From NCBI GenBank assembly GCA_037189845.1, contig JBBCIS010000003.1, forward strand, positions 868,001-932,000: a stretch of 64,000 nucleotides of DNA. The letters are read 5' to 3'. Position numbers and translations under genes: made by a program. Below, piece by piece: positions 9,420-17,542 of the stretch (position 1 is the first letter of the stretch; the number at the start of each line of letters is the position of its first letter). A model generated the notes under the pieces. The model did no database searches and was not told the origin of the DNA. It worked only from the letters and a program-made list of their open reading frames with translations. Source of the DNA: JAMLHH01 sp037189845. GTDB taxonomy: Bacteria > Bacteroidota > Bacteroidia > Chitinophagales > JADIYW01.

Positions 9420-9530
9420 CTTATCTGTCCATTGATTGCTCTCCGGATTAGGATGTGGCACCTTCCAGCCTTATGGTGCTGGGGTTGCCAAGACATCGTA
9501 GGGCCTATTCCCTCCGCCTTTCTCAATAAG
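9420..9530 (-). ncRNA. SAM-I (S-box) riboswitch in the metH leader
   Basis: Read on the minus strand, the leader shows the S-box core: P1 5' strand CTTATTGAGAAAGG (from 9530), then GGCGGAGGGAATAGGCCCTA, a kink-turn/pseudoknot region CGATGTCTTGGCAACC, the P3 hairpin CAGCACC...GGTGCCA, and the 3' P1 strand AGATAAG ending at 9420. The order GAGGGA - GGCAACC - GGTGCCA - GATAAG is the S-box signature. The RNA senses S-adenosylmethionine and represses methionine biosynthesis when SAM is plentiful. About 70 nt separate it from the ATG, with no U-tract terminator visible, so control of translation is more likely than attenuation. Confidence 0.92.
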
Positions 9531-9549
9531 CTGGCTTGTAAAGCCGACG

Positions 9550-9557
9550 CAAAGATA
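9550..9557 (-). promoter_or_regulatory. -7 promoter element for the riboswitch-metH transcript
   Basis: Minus-strand TATCTTTG matches TAnnTTTG. Initiation about 7 nt downstream (near 9543) places the RNA 5' end just ahead of the riboswitch P1 stem, which supports both calls. Confidence 0.6.
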
Positions 9558-9651
9558 TAAAAAGATTGGTTTTCTGCCTAATTTCTGAATATTACTAATC
9601 TATTACGCCTATAGGAATTTCAAATGCGAAGTGGAGGTAGAGTAATGATGA

Positions 9652-10392
9652 TTATTTTTTCAAATTAAATTTAATTGGACATACCATTTTGATTCTGACA
9701 GCTTCTCCATCCTGATATCCGGGAGTCCACAATCCGTCCATAAGTTTCACAACTCTTAGAGCTTCATTGTCTAATTCGGGAGAAACACTTTCTTTTATAG
9801 ACAAACCCGAAAGAGAGCCGTCTTTGTTTATAATAAAAAGTACAACAACTTTACCTGTTATTTTTTTCTTTAAGGCTTTTTCCGGATACATTATGTTTTT
9901 GGCTATAAACTTTTGCATTTCAGCAGTTCCGCCCTTGAATAAGGGTTGTTCTTCGTATGGAAAATGAGGTATTTCATTTCTCAAACTATCATAGCAATGA
10001 CCAGAAACCAGCCTGCCCATTTGATAGGTATCATCACGTTTCGGTTGTCCATTTTTCCAGAAGTTTTTTACATTTCCATCTAAATAGCCATGGTTAAAAT
10101 AGGCATTTAACAGAAGATTTCCTTCAGAATCCCATTTTTGATATTTTCCATGACGAACGTGCTTGTCAGGATTCTTATAGTAAAAGAATTTTTGCCGAAG
10201 CATCTGTCCGTTTTTCTCCATTTTCTCTTCTATCCAAATACTGTCTTTGGGATTTTCCTGACGGAGCTGAATGTAATAGCTCCATTTGTCATTAACAGTT
10301 ACGGTATCATTTTCTTCATTAAAATAAGTAACGGTCTGGGAATATGCTGTCGAACACAACAAAAGACTAAAAATCAGAAGAATGAATTTCAT
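9652..10392 (-). CDS. Secreted MORN-variant / TonB C-terminal domain protein
   Basis: 246 residues. Residues 1-18 are a signal peptide ending TAYSQ. Residues 60-130 contain MORN-type (toxin_YwqK-like) repeats such as GKYQKWDSEGN and GNVKNFWKNGQPKRD. Residues 155-246 are a TonB C-terminal domain: FKGGTAEMQKFIAKNIMYPEKA, then GKVVVLFIINKDGS. Many Bacteroidota paralogues are auto-labelled energy transducer TonB, but this one lacks the N-terminal membrane anchor and proline-rich span needed to couple to ExbBD, so it is more likely a periplasmic or envelope-associated protein. The gene stands alone, with an inverted repeat just ahead of its ATG. Function unknown. Confidence 0.8.
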   Translation of the reverse strand: MKFILLIFSLLLCSTAYSQTVTYFNEENDTVTVNDKWSYYIQLRQENPKDSIWIEEKMEKNGQMLRQKFFYYKNPDKHVRHGKYQKWDSEGNLLLNAYFNHGYLDGNVKNFWKNGQPKRDDTYQMGRLVSGHCYDSLRNEIPHFPYEEQPLFKGGTAEMQKFIAKNIMYPEKALKKKITGKVVVLFIINKDGSLSGLSIKESVSPELDNEALRVVKLMDGLWTPGYQDGEAVRIKMVCPIKFNLKK

Positions 10393-10397
10393 ACCGT

Positions 10398-10416
10398 GAA
10401 AATATTAAATATTTTC
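10398..10416. repeat. Perfect 9-bp inverted repeat just upstream of the TonB-C protein gene
   Basis: GAAAATATT, a single central A, then AATATTTTC. It begins 5 nt upstream of the minus-strand ATG at 10392, so it could be an operator or a hairpin at the ribosome-binding region. It is very AT-rich, which lowers its weight. Confidence 0.5.
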
Positions 10417-10519
10417 AGGTTAGTAAGTTATCATTGGTTTAAAATGATCCTTCAGCTTTTTACAATCAACAAATAGGAGTTGTGAGTAGAAAATAAATTA
10501 AACCAAATTCATACAAAAC

Positions 10520-10555
10520 AAGAAAACCTCTCAAATAAATCGAGAGGTTCCGTTT
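10520..10555 (-). terminator. Rho-independent terminator after the SIMPL-like gene
   Basis: On the minus strand AACCTCTC (10549-10542) pairs with GAGAGGTT (10532-10525) around a 9-nt loop, followed by TTCTTGTTTT. It sits 25 nt after the stop at 10574. Confidence 0.8.
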
Positions 10556-10573
10556 TCTTTCGCTTAATGAAAC

Positions 10574-11437
10574 TTACTTTATTCCAAATCTTACAACGAT
10601 AGACTTATTGACGACAACACTTGTAGCATCATCTTGTGATTTAAACAAATTGCCCATCATTGAAAACAATGCACCCATTCCTCCCATGCTATTGGGGTCA
10701 TTAAACATAGAGCTATACATACTATCAAATGATATATTGGTCACATTGAGTGGTTTATCTAACTGAGAACCCATCGCCTTTGCTATAACTCCAGCCTCTG
10801 CATTTGCTTTTTTCATCAATTTATCAATAAGCCCCAACTCATAAACAGCTTTTTGGGAAGTCTCTGAAGATGTAACTGATACCTTTACTCCATGTATTTT
10901 AGATAAATCTGCTTTGAGAGATTCATATTGCTGTGGACTATTTAACACCAATTCGAAGCTATTTTCCTTTGTTCCAAAATCTTTACTAAAAGGATTTACA
11001 TCTTCGCCAGTAGGCTCATGAAATTTATAAGCAATATTTTTACTCTTTAGATATTCAATCACTTCTTCCTTTTGATTCATTTCTACCATACCCGCTGATT
11101 CTTCTACAATTTCGCTGCTCGATACTGGCGGTGCTGGTGGTGCTGGCGGATATGATTGTCCTTTCTGTTTTCGTTCTTTTTTACCAACAACTGCAACGTC
11201 TGCCTCACTTTCATAAACCTCATAAGCCCTCCCTTCTTCATAATGAGAGTCGAATTCGTACCCCTCTTCATCTTTTGGAAGCTCAATTTTTACCTTGATA
11301 ATGTCAGCCTCCACTTTCATAGTATCAGCCACTTTTACTTCAATAAAGCGATCTGTTCCATTAAAAGTGGTAAATGATTGTGCTCCAAGTAGCTGAAACG
11401 ACCCTATAGCAACTAGGTTTAAAAATAAGTTTTTCAT
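10574..11437 (-). CDS. SIMPL (DUF541)-like envelope protein
   Basis: 287 residues from ATG 11437; an upstream in-frame ATG (11467) would add ten residues before the signal peptide and is not preferred. Residues 1-19 (MKNLFLNLVAIGSFQLLGAQ) form a signal peptide. The rest resembles SIMPL/DUF541: DTMKVEADIIKVKIEL early, and the closing strand VVVNKSIVVRFGIK. An acidic stretch plus a proline-rich linker PPAPPAPP (around residues 95-105) interrupts the domain. DUF541 proteins are periplasmic or outer-membrane associated and of poorly known function. Monocistronic, with a clear terminator. Confidence 0.7.
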   Translation of the reverse strand: MKNLFLNLVAIGSFQLLGAQSFTTFNGTDRFIEVKVADTMKVEADIIKVKIELPKDEEGYEFDSHYEEGRAYEVYESEADVAVVGKKERKQKGQSYPPAPPAPPVSSSEIVEESAGMVEMNQKEEVIEYLKSKNIAYKFHEPTGEDVNPFSKDFGTKENSFELVLNSPQQYESLKADLSKIHGVKVSVTSSETSQKAVYELGLIDKLMKKANAEAGVIAKAMGSQLDKPLNVTNISFDSMYSSMFNDPNSMGGMGALFSMMGNLFKSQDDATSVVVNKSIVVRFGIK

Positions 11438-11735
11438 ACAAAGATTTTGACTGATTAAGGTTTCCAAGATACAAAAAATAGACAGATTATATCTATATAA
11501 AATTGCATTTCATTGAAAGTATTCCAATCAACTCACTATTATTCGAAAGGCCACTAAAACATAAAACTAATGAATGTTCAATTCAGGAAAATTTAATAAA
11601 TGGAGAAAGTATTTATGGATTTTTTGCCTAAAATATAAATATTAATCATTAGTTATGAGAGTATCAAAGAATGATGCCTGAGTTTAACAAAATGTAGTAA
11701 TGTTGATTAATTATAAAATTCACTGCGCTTTTGCA

Positions 11736-11743
11736 TAGCTTTG
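11736..11743 (+). promoter_or_regulatory. -7 element of metF
   Basis: TAGCTTTG matches TAnnTTTG and ends 16 nt before the metF ATG, predicting a leader of about 10 nt. No SAM riboswitch fold was recognised here, unlike at metH. Confidence 0.55.
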
Positions 11744-11759
11744 TACCCTCTGAAAAGTT

Positions 11760-12719
11760 ATGAAAGTTACAGATATCATCAATGAGCAGCGCAAAGGCGA
11801 GAAATTAGTCTCGTTTGAGGTCTTACCACCACTCAAAGGCAAAAGTATCGATCACTTGTATAAGATACTGGATCCGTTGATGGAGTTCAGGCCACCGTTT
11901 ATTGATGTGACTTATCACAGAGAAGAATTTGAGTACAAAGTTACTTCCAGCGGGTATTTCGAAAAAGTAGCAGTACGTAAACGTCCGGGGACAGTAGGTA
12001 TCTGTGCGGCTATCAAGCATAAATACAATGTAGAAGCAGTCCCTCACCTGATATGTGGAGGCTTTTCCATAGAAGAAACCGAAAATGCACTTATTGATCT
12101 TAATTTTTTAGGCATACAGAATATATTGGCACTCAGGGGAGATGCCAGAAAACTGGAAAAAACTTTTGTGCCGGAACCGGGAGGACATAAGTTAGCAGTG
12201 GATTTGGTTCATCAGCTGGACAGTATGAATCATGGAATTTATCTGGATAAAGATATCGTGGATGCAGTGAAAACTGACTTCTGTATCGGAGTAGCAGGTT
12301 ACCCGGAAAAGCACTTTGAAGCAGCTAATTATGAAGAAGATTTATTGTTTCTGAAAGGAAAGATAGATGCAGGCGCACATTATATTGTAACGCAGATGTT
12401 TTTTGACAACAATGCATTTTTCAAATTCGTGAAGGATTGCAGAGATCTGGGAATCAATGTTCCGATTATACCGGGAATTAAACCTCTGACACGATCTACA
12501 CAGCTGAAAAGTATTCCAAGCAATTTTTATATTGACTTTCCGGATGATCTGGTGAAAGAAGTCCGTAAATGTAAGGATGAAGAAGCTGTCAAAGAGCTCG
12601 GTGCAGAATGGTGTACAGCGCAGGCGAAAGAACTGTTTGAGAACGGGGCTCCTTGTTTGCATTTCTATACAATGAGTGATCAGAAGACAGTTTCCCGTAT
12701 TTGTAACGCAGTTTTGTAG
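11760..12719 (+). CDS. metF: 5,10-methylenetetrahydrofolate reductase
   Basis: 319 residues, a single FAD-dependent TIM barrel of normal bacterial length. It reduces 5,10-methylene-THF to the 5-methyl-THF used by MetH. Family hallmarks: VSFEVLPPLKGKS (the FE-PP motif), FIDVTYHREEF (usually VTWGA in E. coli), NILALRGDA, the FCIGVAGYPEKH segment, ITQMFFDN (here IVTQMFFDN), and IPGIKPLT. It is encoded about 2 kb from metH on the other strand, so the two methyl-cycle genes are neighbours but not co-transcribed. The electron donor (NADH or ferredoxin) cannot be told from sequence alone. Confidence 0.96.
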   Translation: MKVTDIINEQRKGEKLVSFEVLPPLKGKSIDHLYKILDPLMEFRPPFIDVTYHREEFEYKVTSSGYFEKVAVRKRPGTVGICAAIKHKYNVEAVPHLICGGFSIEETENALIDLNFLGIQNILALRGDARKLEKTFVPEPGGHKLAVDLVHQLDSMNHGIYLDKDIVDAVKTDFCIGVAGYPEKHFEAANYEEDLLFLKGKIDAGAHYIVTQMFFDNNAFFKFVKDCRDLGINVPIIPGIKPLTRSTQLKSIPSNFYIDFPDDLVKEVRKCKDEEAVKELGAEWCTAQAKELFENGAPCLHFYTMSDQKTVSRICNAVL

Positions 12720-12776
12720 CTTAACGGAGCTGTTTGCAGATTTTACCGGATATTAGCTGATTTAAAAATCTAAAAC

Positions 12777-13682
12777 ATGAAAAACAATTCTCAGTTGATC
12801 AATTGGCTGCTGCTGATTGGTTTATCTCTGATGTGGGGATTTTCGTTTTTCTTTATCAAAAAAGGTTTGGAGGCTTTCGAACCGATTGAGGTAGGAGCGC
12901 TGAGAGTATTTATTGCCTTTTGTACATTAGTCCCGTTTCTGATTTTCTTCCATAAAAAAATTCCTCTGAAAGCTTTAGGATATAGTGCTTTAGCAGGATT
13001 ATTGGGAAGTGGATTACCTCCGGTTTTATTCTCTTTCGGACAAACCCATGTCAGCACTTCAGTAGCAGGTATATTGAATACCACAACACCTTTGTTTGCA
13101 CTGAGCTTCGGAGTATTATTTTTTGGAGTACAAGCCAGGTTGAATCAATTTTTTGGAGTCATTATAGGTTTTTTAGGAGCCGTGTGTATTGTACTGGCTA
13201 AATCTGACGGAGATCTGACATTTGATCCGAAATTTGCTGTTCTGATTATTTTAGCGACCTCCTGCTATGGGATGTCCGCTAATGTGCTGAAATCCAAAGT
13301 CATGAAATATGACATTCATCCCATTCAGATATCCATCCTGGGATTCCTCTTTATGGGGCCGATAGCAGCAGTGTTTTTGGGATACAACGGTACTTTTTCT
13401 AAAATCTGTCACGAGCCGGAAGCTCAGGCATCCATGAAATATTTATTGGTGTTGGGGATTTTTGGAACAGCTATCGCCATGTTTTTCTTCAATTGGCTGA
13501 CAAAAAGAACCAGTGCATTATTTGCTTCCTTTACCACATATATCATACCGCTGGTTGCAATATTGATAGGAGTATTTATCCTGCGGGAAAAATTAAATTT
13601 CGGACAAATTGCAGGCTTTATCATCATCCTGACAGGAGTAATCCTTGCGAACAGAAAAGGAAAGGTTGTTGAGAAAGAGTAG
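12777..13682 (+). CDS. EamA/DMT-family permease
   Basis: 301 residues with about ten hydrophobic helices and the duplicated five-helix EamA layout. The first repeat starts near residue 8 (LLLIGLSLMWGFSFFFIKKGL) and the second near residue 150 (AVLIILATSCYGMSANVLKS). DMT permeases export amino acids, nucleobases or metabolites across the inner membrane; the substrate is not predictable. It starts 57 bp after metF in the same direction and could share its transcript. It ends 4 bp from the convergent small lipoprotein gene. Confidence 0.87.
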   Translation: MKNNSQLINWLLLIGLSLMWGFSFFFIKKGLEAFEPIEVGALRVFIAFCTLVPFLIFFHKKIPLKALGYSALAGLLGSGLPPVLFSFGQTHVSTSVAGILNTTTPLFALSFGVLFFGVQARLNQFFGVIIGFLGAVCIVLAKSDGDLTFDPKFAVLIILATSCYGMSANVLKSKVMKYDIHPIQISILGFLFMGPIAAVFLGYNGTFSKICHEPEAQASMKYLLVLGIFGTAIAMFFFNWLTKRTSALFASFTTYIIPLVAILIGVFILREKLNFGQIAGFIIILTGVILANRKGKVVEKE

Positions 13683-13686
13683 CGGA

Positions 13687-13848
13687 TTAATATAAATCAG
13701 CAGGTGCTTTGGTCACACAAGCCCATTCTCCTTTAGTAGTTTCCTTTTGTCCGAAAGTAGGACAACCGCATCTTTTAGAAGAATTACAGGATGTCATACA
13801 TGCCAGAGCAACAATTATTGCAAAAGAGAAAAAAATATTGCGTTTCAT
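13687..13848 (-). CDS. Small cysteine-rich lipoprotein (53 aa)
   Basis: A short reading frame with ATG at 13848 and TAA at 13687-13689. The product starts MKRNIFFSFAIIVALACMTS and then has a lipobox cysteine (Cys21) followed by a mature region with CGCP (27-30) and another cysteine (44) in EWACVTK. The signal peptide (two positive residues, 13-residue hydrophobic core, lipobox MTSC) makes coding status likely. The residue after the lipidated Cys is Asn with no acidic cluster, so it lacks the Bacteroidota surface-export signature and probably stays in the periplasm. A longer plus-strand frame over the same bases has no coding features. Function unknown. Confidence 0.75.
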   Translation of the reverse strand: MKRNIFFSFAIIVALACMTSCNSSKRCGCPTFGQKETTKGEWACVTKAPADLY

Positions 13849-13910
13849 AACTAATATCTTATACGACTTGAAAATAATAAATATTGCTCATCTATGAGTA
13901 TTTTTAACAA

Positions 13911-15005
13911 ATGCAAACACTTTTTGACGGGAAAAGAATTCTGATCGCTCCATTAAACTGGGGATTAGGTCATGCTACAAGAAGTATTCCTGTCATACAA
14001 AGATTGTTGGATTTTGGTGCCGAAGTCCATCTTGCCGGAGATGGTGCCCCTTTGAGATTTCTTTCAGAAGCCTTTCCGGATTTACAGGTTCATTCATTAC
14101 CCTCTTACAATATTGTGTATCCTGCCGGTTGGGGAGGTGCATGGAAGACAGTTTTTAGTGCCCCAAAGATCATTCAGGCCATCAAAGATGAACAGAAAGC
14201 AGTAGAGCAGCTCGTTACAGATTTAAGTCTGGATGCTATCATTTCGGACAATCGTTACGGAGTATATTCTTCCAGGCTTCCTTCTGTCTTTGTGGGGCAT
14301 CAGCTAAGAGTTTTGCCGCCCAAAGGATTTCGTTGGGGTAGCGGAATAATTCTTGCGTGGCACAAAACATACCTGAAACATTTCACAGAAATATGGGTGC
14401 CTGACTTTCCGGGATACAATAATCTTTCAGGAATACTTTCTCATGGAGTCAATGCGGGGGTTCCCGTGAAATTTATAGGCCCTCAGAGCAGATTTACTGC
14501 AGTTACACCATCTGCTGAAAGAACAGAAGAAAAAATAGTTGCAGTTTTGTCCGGACCGGAGCCTCAGCGGACATTCTTTGAAAACAAGCTGATACAGGAG
14601 CTGAAATCTATTGGTGAACCTGCTCTACTCATTAGAGGAGTCGTCAGAGAAGGAAATGCCGTAAAGGATGATAATATTGAAATTGTCAATTATTTGCATG
14701 GAGAAGCTCTGTTCAGAGAACTGCAAAGCGCAAAATACATTATCTGCAGACCGGGATACAGCACATTGATGGATCTTGCACATGTTGGGAAAAAGATAAT
14801 ATTAGTACCGACTCCCGGGCAGACAGAGCAGGAATATCTGGCAGAAAATCTTATGAAAAATCAGGTTGCCATAGTTCAGAAACAGAATAATATTCAGCTC
14901 AGACAGGCGATAATGAAGCTGGAGACAATCAAGTCGCTCTCTGCAATTGATTTTAATCCTAACCTGTTAGATACACAGCTTGAGATTTTTGCAGAAAATT
15001 TTTAA
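13911..15005 (+). CDS. MurG-like (GT28) glycosyltransferase
   Basis: 364 residues with the GT-B fold of family 28. N-terminus: RILIAPLNWGLGHATRSIPV (glycine-rich loop GLGHATR, as in MurG GTGGH). The C-terminal donor-binding domain has YIICRPGYSTLMDLAHVGKKIILVPTPGQTEQEY, split here for length, matching the GGxST...PxPxxxxxxQ region of MurG and UDP-sugar transferases. True MurG lies in the dcw cluster, which is not present here, so this is a paralogue that glycosylates an unknown acceptor. It starts 62 bp from the divergent lipoprotein gene and is followed by 195 bp without a gene. Confidence 0.8.
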   Translation: MQTLFDGKRILIAPLNWGLGHATRSIPVIQRLLDFGAEVHLAGDGAPLRFLSEAFPDLQVHSLPSYNIVYPAGWGGAWKTVFSAPKIIQAIKDEQKAVEQLVTDLSLDAIISDNRYGVYSSRLPSVFVGHQLRVLPPKGFRWGSGIILAWHKTYLKHFTEIWVPDFPGYNNLSGILSHGVNAGVPVKFIGPQSRFTAVTPSAERTEEKIVAVLSGPEPQRTFFENKLIQELKSIGEPALLIRGVVREGNAVKDDNIEIVNYLHGEALFRELQSAKYIICRPGYSTLMDLAHVGKKIILVPTPGQTEQEYLAENLMKNQVAIVQKQNNIQLRQAIMKLETIKSLSAIDFNPNLLDTQLEIFAENF

Positions 15006-15200
15006 CAAATGGAGAGTGCTTGTTAAATGAAAAACTATTTTAAATTTGACTTCCCGTTTTGATTTCTTCAGTTATCCGGAATAAAGGGGACATGTTTCTC
15101 TATAACACTTTAAAAACAGCAGAAATCATTATTTAAACAAAAGGATAACTTTAACTGAATACGGTTTTTATCTTTCTATCAATCAAATACTTAACTTAGA

Positions 15201-17348
15201 ATGAATAATTTTATCAGAATGAGAATATTTTTACTTTTTGTATTTCTGGTGTCAGGTTTTACGGCATTAGGGCAAAGGACTTGTGCTACTCATGATCATT
15301 ATAAAGCAATGCTTGCTAAAGATCCTGCGATAGCTACATTTGAGGAAGAGTTGGAGGAGTTGGCAAGGACCTTTATTGCAAAAAGAGGAGCAGCCAGAAC
15401 TTCTGAAAATTTAGAAATCAATATCCCTGTCGTTTTTCATGTTGTGTATAATAAAGCTTCAGAAAATGTACCGGATCAAAATCTTTATGAACAGCTGGAA
15501 GTATTGAATAAAGATTTTAATGCTTTGAACGAAGATATTATTAATGTACCTGATGGCTTCAAGCCTTATATCGGGAGCTTAAAGCTAAAATTTGTGTTGG
15601 CTAACAGAGATCCGGAAGGACGTGTTACCACAGGTATTACCAGAACAAAAACAGACAGAGGGCAATTCTCTGTAGATTCTAACACTATCAAAGATCCCAC
15701 AAGAGGTGGTGTTGCTGTCTGGAATCCTGATGAGTATCTGAATATCTGGGTAGGTAATATAGAAAAGGATATCCTGGGATATGCGGCTTTCCCTGTATTT
15801 GCAGGAACCGTGATTGACGGAGTTGTGATCAGTTACAGACATATCGGTGTAACCAATACTGAAAGACCTTATCACCTGGGAAGAACGTCTACCCATGAAG
15901 TAGGACACTATTTAGGACTAAAGCATATCTGGGGAGATGAAGAATCCTGCTCTGTAGATGATGGTGTCAGTGATACTCCTCAACAGTTCATGAGTTCTGC
16001 AGGAGCTCCTAAATTTCCGTACTATGATATTTGCACAAGGAGAGGAAATGGAATCATGTTCATGAACTATATGGACTATTCAAATGATACTGTCTTAAAT
16101 ATGTTCAGTAAAGAACAATGTGCTAAAATGCTGGCTACCTTAAGTGGTCCAAGACAAACATTAATGTTCTCTAAAGGATATGTTCCGGATACTAAAAAAG
16201 ATGTGGCTGTTTTGGACATTAATCTTCCGGTTGCTCAATTGTGCCAGGGTACATTCTCTCCTGCAGTAAAAGTTCTTTCGAGAGGTACAGATAGAGTTTC
16301 AGGTTATATCGTCTCATATCAGATCAATGATGGAGATCCTGTGATTAAAGCAGTCAGTGAAGGGTTGAATCTGTATCAGACAGCAGTTGTGAGTTTTGAT
16401 CCTGTCTATTTAGATTCAGGTCAGCATGAAATAAAATTTTTCATCAGTACAGATGGAGATGAGGTTGCTGAAAATAATGTCCTGTCCAAAATCTTTAAGG
16501 TAGGAGTTGCTAATCAGCAGATCCCGGTTTTAGAAGGATTTGAAAAAGCGACTTTCCTTGAGGGTGGATATACTATAATTAATCCTGATGGCTTTAATAC
16601 ATGGAAAAGGTCTGCGGCCAGACAAGGAAAAGAAGGAAGCTATTCTTTAGTCATGGACAATTTTAATTATGACTTTTTAAGTTTCGGGGTTGAATTTGGG
16701 CAGAAGGATGATTTTATATTGCCATTTCTGGACTTAAGCTCTCAGGAGAATGCAAGTTTAACTTTTGAAGTAGCAGCGGCACAATTCACTGATCCTAACA
16801 CCCCGGAAAACGGATGGGATACGCTGCAGGTTCTTGTGTCATTAGATTGTGGACTTTCCTATGATGTAGTTTATAATAAGTTCAATAAGTCACTGGTAAC
16901 AGCCCCGATTACAGAAAAAGCATTTGTTCCTAAATCCGGTCAATGGAGAAAAGAATCTATAAATTTGTCAAAATATACAGGACAGAAAGATGTAATGGTT
17001 GTTTTCAGAAATATCAGCTATTGGGAAAACAATGTTTATATTGATGATATACAATTGACAGATAAGGCAGTAACCGGAATCAGAAATCAGGAGTTCAGAA
17101 ATGATATTGATCTCTATCCGAATCCGAGCAATGGATTGGTCACGCTGAAAATTGGTAATCAGAATAATGCCAGATTAAAACAAGTTATCTGGACCAATGC
17201 AATTGGACAAACTGTTCAAAAGCAAAACATCAGCACAAATACAAATATCCTGCAGTTTAATCTTTCAAAACAACCCAAAGGTTTGTATATCGTACAACTG
17301 TTGTTTGAAGATGGCTCAGTAGGAAGCAAAAAGTTGATTCTGGAATAG
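15201..17348 (+). CDS. Secreted M43-family (pappalysin/cytophagalysin) zinc metalloprotease with T9SS sorting domain
   Basis: 715 residues. Signal peptide 1-24 (MRIFLLFVFLVSGFTALGQ follows a short lead). Residues 55-310 are the M43 peptidase domain: the zinc motif HEVGHYLGLKH at 232-242 (His232, His236, His242 ligands, Glu233 catalytic), then a Met-turn in FMNYMDYSND. The middle region carries a beta-sandwich segment (around residues 440-620), and the C-terminus DLYPNPSNGLVTL...GSKKLILE is a type A T9SS sorting domain. It should be exported by the Sec system and then T9SS, whose SprA component is encoded at the right edge. Single gene with its own terminator. Confidence 0.93.
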   Translation: MNNFIRMRIFLLFVFLVSGFTALGQRTCATHDHYKAMLAKDPAIATFEEELEELARTFIAKRGAARTSENLEINIPVVFHVVYNKASENVPDQNLYEQLEVLNKDFNALNEDIINVPDGFKPYIGSLKLKFVLANRDPEGRVTTGITRTKTDRGQFSVDSNTIKDPTRGGVAVWNPDEYLNIWVGNIEKDILGYAAFPVFAGTVIDGVVISYRHIGVTNTERPYHLGRTSTHEVGHYLGLKHIWGDEESCSVDDGVSDTPQQFMSSAGAPKFPYYDICTRRGNGIMFMNYMDYSNDTVLNMFSKEQCAKMLATLSGPRQTLMFSKGYVPDTKKDVAVLDINLPVAQLCQGTFSPAVKVLSRGTDRVSGYIVSYQINDGDPVIKAVSEGLNLYQTAVVSFDPVYLDSGQHEIKFFISTDGDEVAENNVLSKIFKVGVANQQIPVLEGFEKATFLEGGYTIINPDGFNTWKRSAARQGKEGSYSLVMDNFNYDFLSFGVEFGQKDDFILPFLDLSSQENASLTFEVAAAQFTDPNTPENGWDTLQVLVSLDCGLSYDVVYNKFNKSLVTAPITEKAFVPKSGQWRKESINLSKYTGQKDVMVVFRNISYWENNVYIDDIQLTDKAVTGIRNQEFRNDIDLYPNPSNGLVTLKIGNQNNARLKQVIWTNAIGQTVQKQNISTNTNILQFNLSKQPKGLYIVQLLFEDGSVGSKKLILE

Positions 17349-17369
17349 ACCCGGAAAACTACCTGAATA

Positions 17370-17412
17370 ATAAAAGCAGCAGTGGATTTTTCGCTGCTGC
17401 TTTTATTTTATA
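17370..17412 (+). terminator. Rho-independent terminator after the M43 protease
   Basis: AAAAGCAGCAG (17372-17382) pairs with CTGCTGCTTTT (17394-17404), 11-bp stem and 11-nt loop, then ATTTTA. It is 24 nt after the stop. Confidence 0.88.
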
Positions 17413-17495
17413 GGCGATGAATAAATCAACTTTTATGCTCTTAAAGCATTAGAAGAGTAATGAGATGAACATTCAATGTAGTTCATAATTACTCA

Positions 17496-17527
17496 TTGGG
17501 ATATACAACGATAAGTCAGTAACTTTG
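17496..17527 (+). promoter_or_regulatory. Promoter of mqnC
   Basis: TTG at 17496-17498, a 21-bp spacer, then TAACTTTG at 17520-17527: the Bacteroidetes -33/-7 pair. The predicted start of transcription near 17534 leaves about 9 nt before ATG 17543 and rules out the upstream TTG (17525) as a start. Confidence 0.65.
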
Positions 17528-17542
17528 AACGTGAATACATCT

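Noticed and set aside
13709..13897. 62-codon plus-strand frame after the DMT permease
   Set aside because: Lies opposite the better-supported 53-residue lipoprotein gene and lacks any domain or start context.
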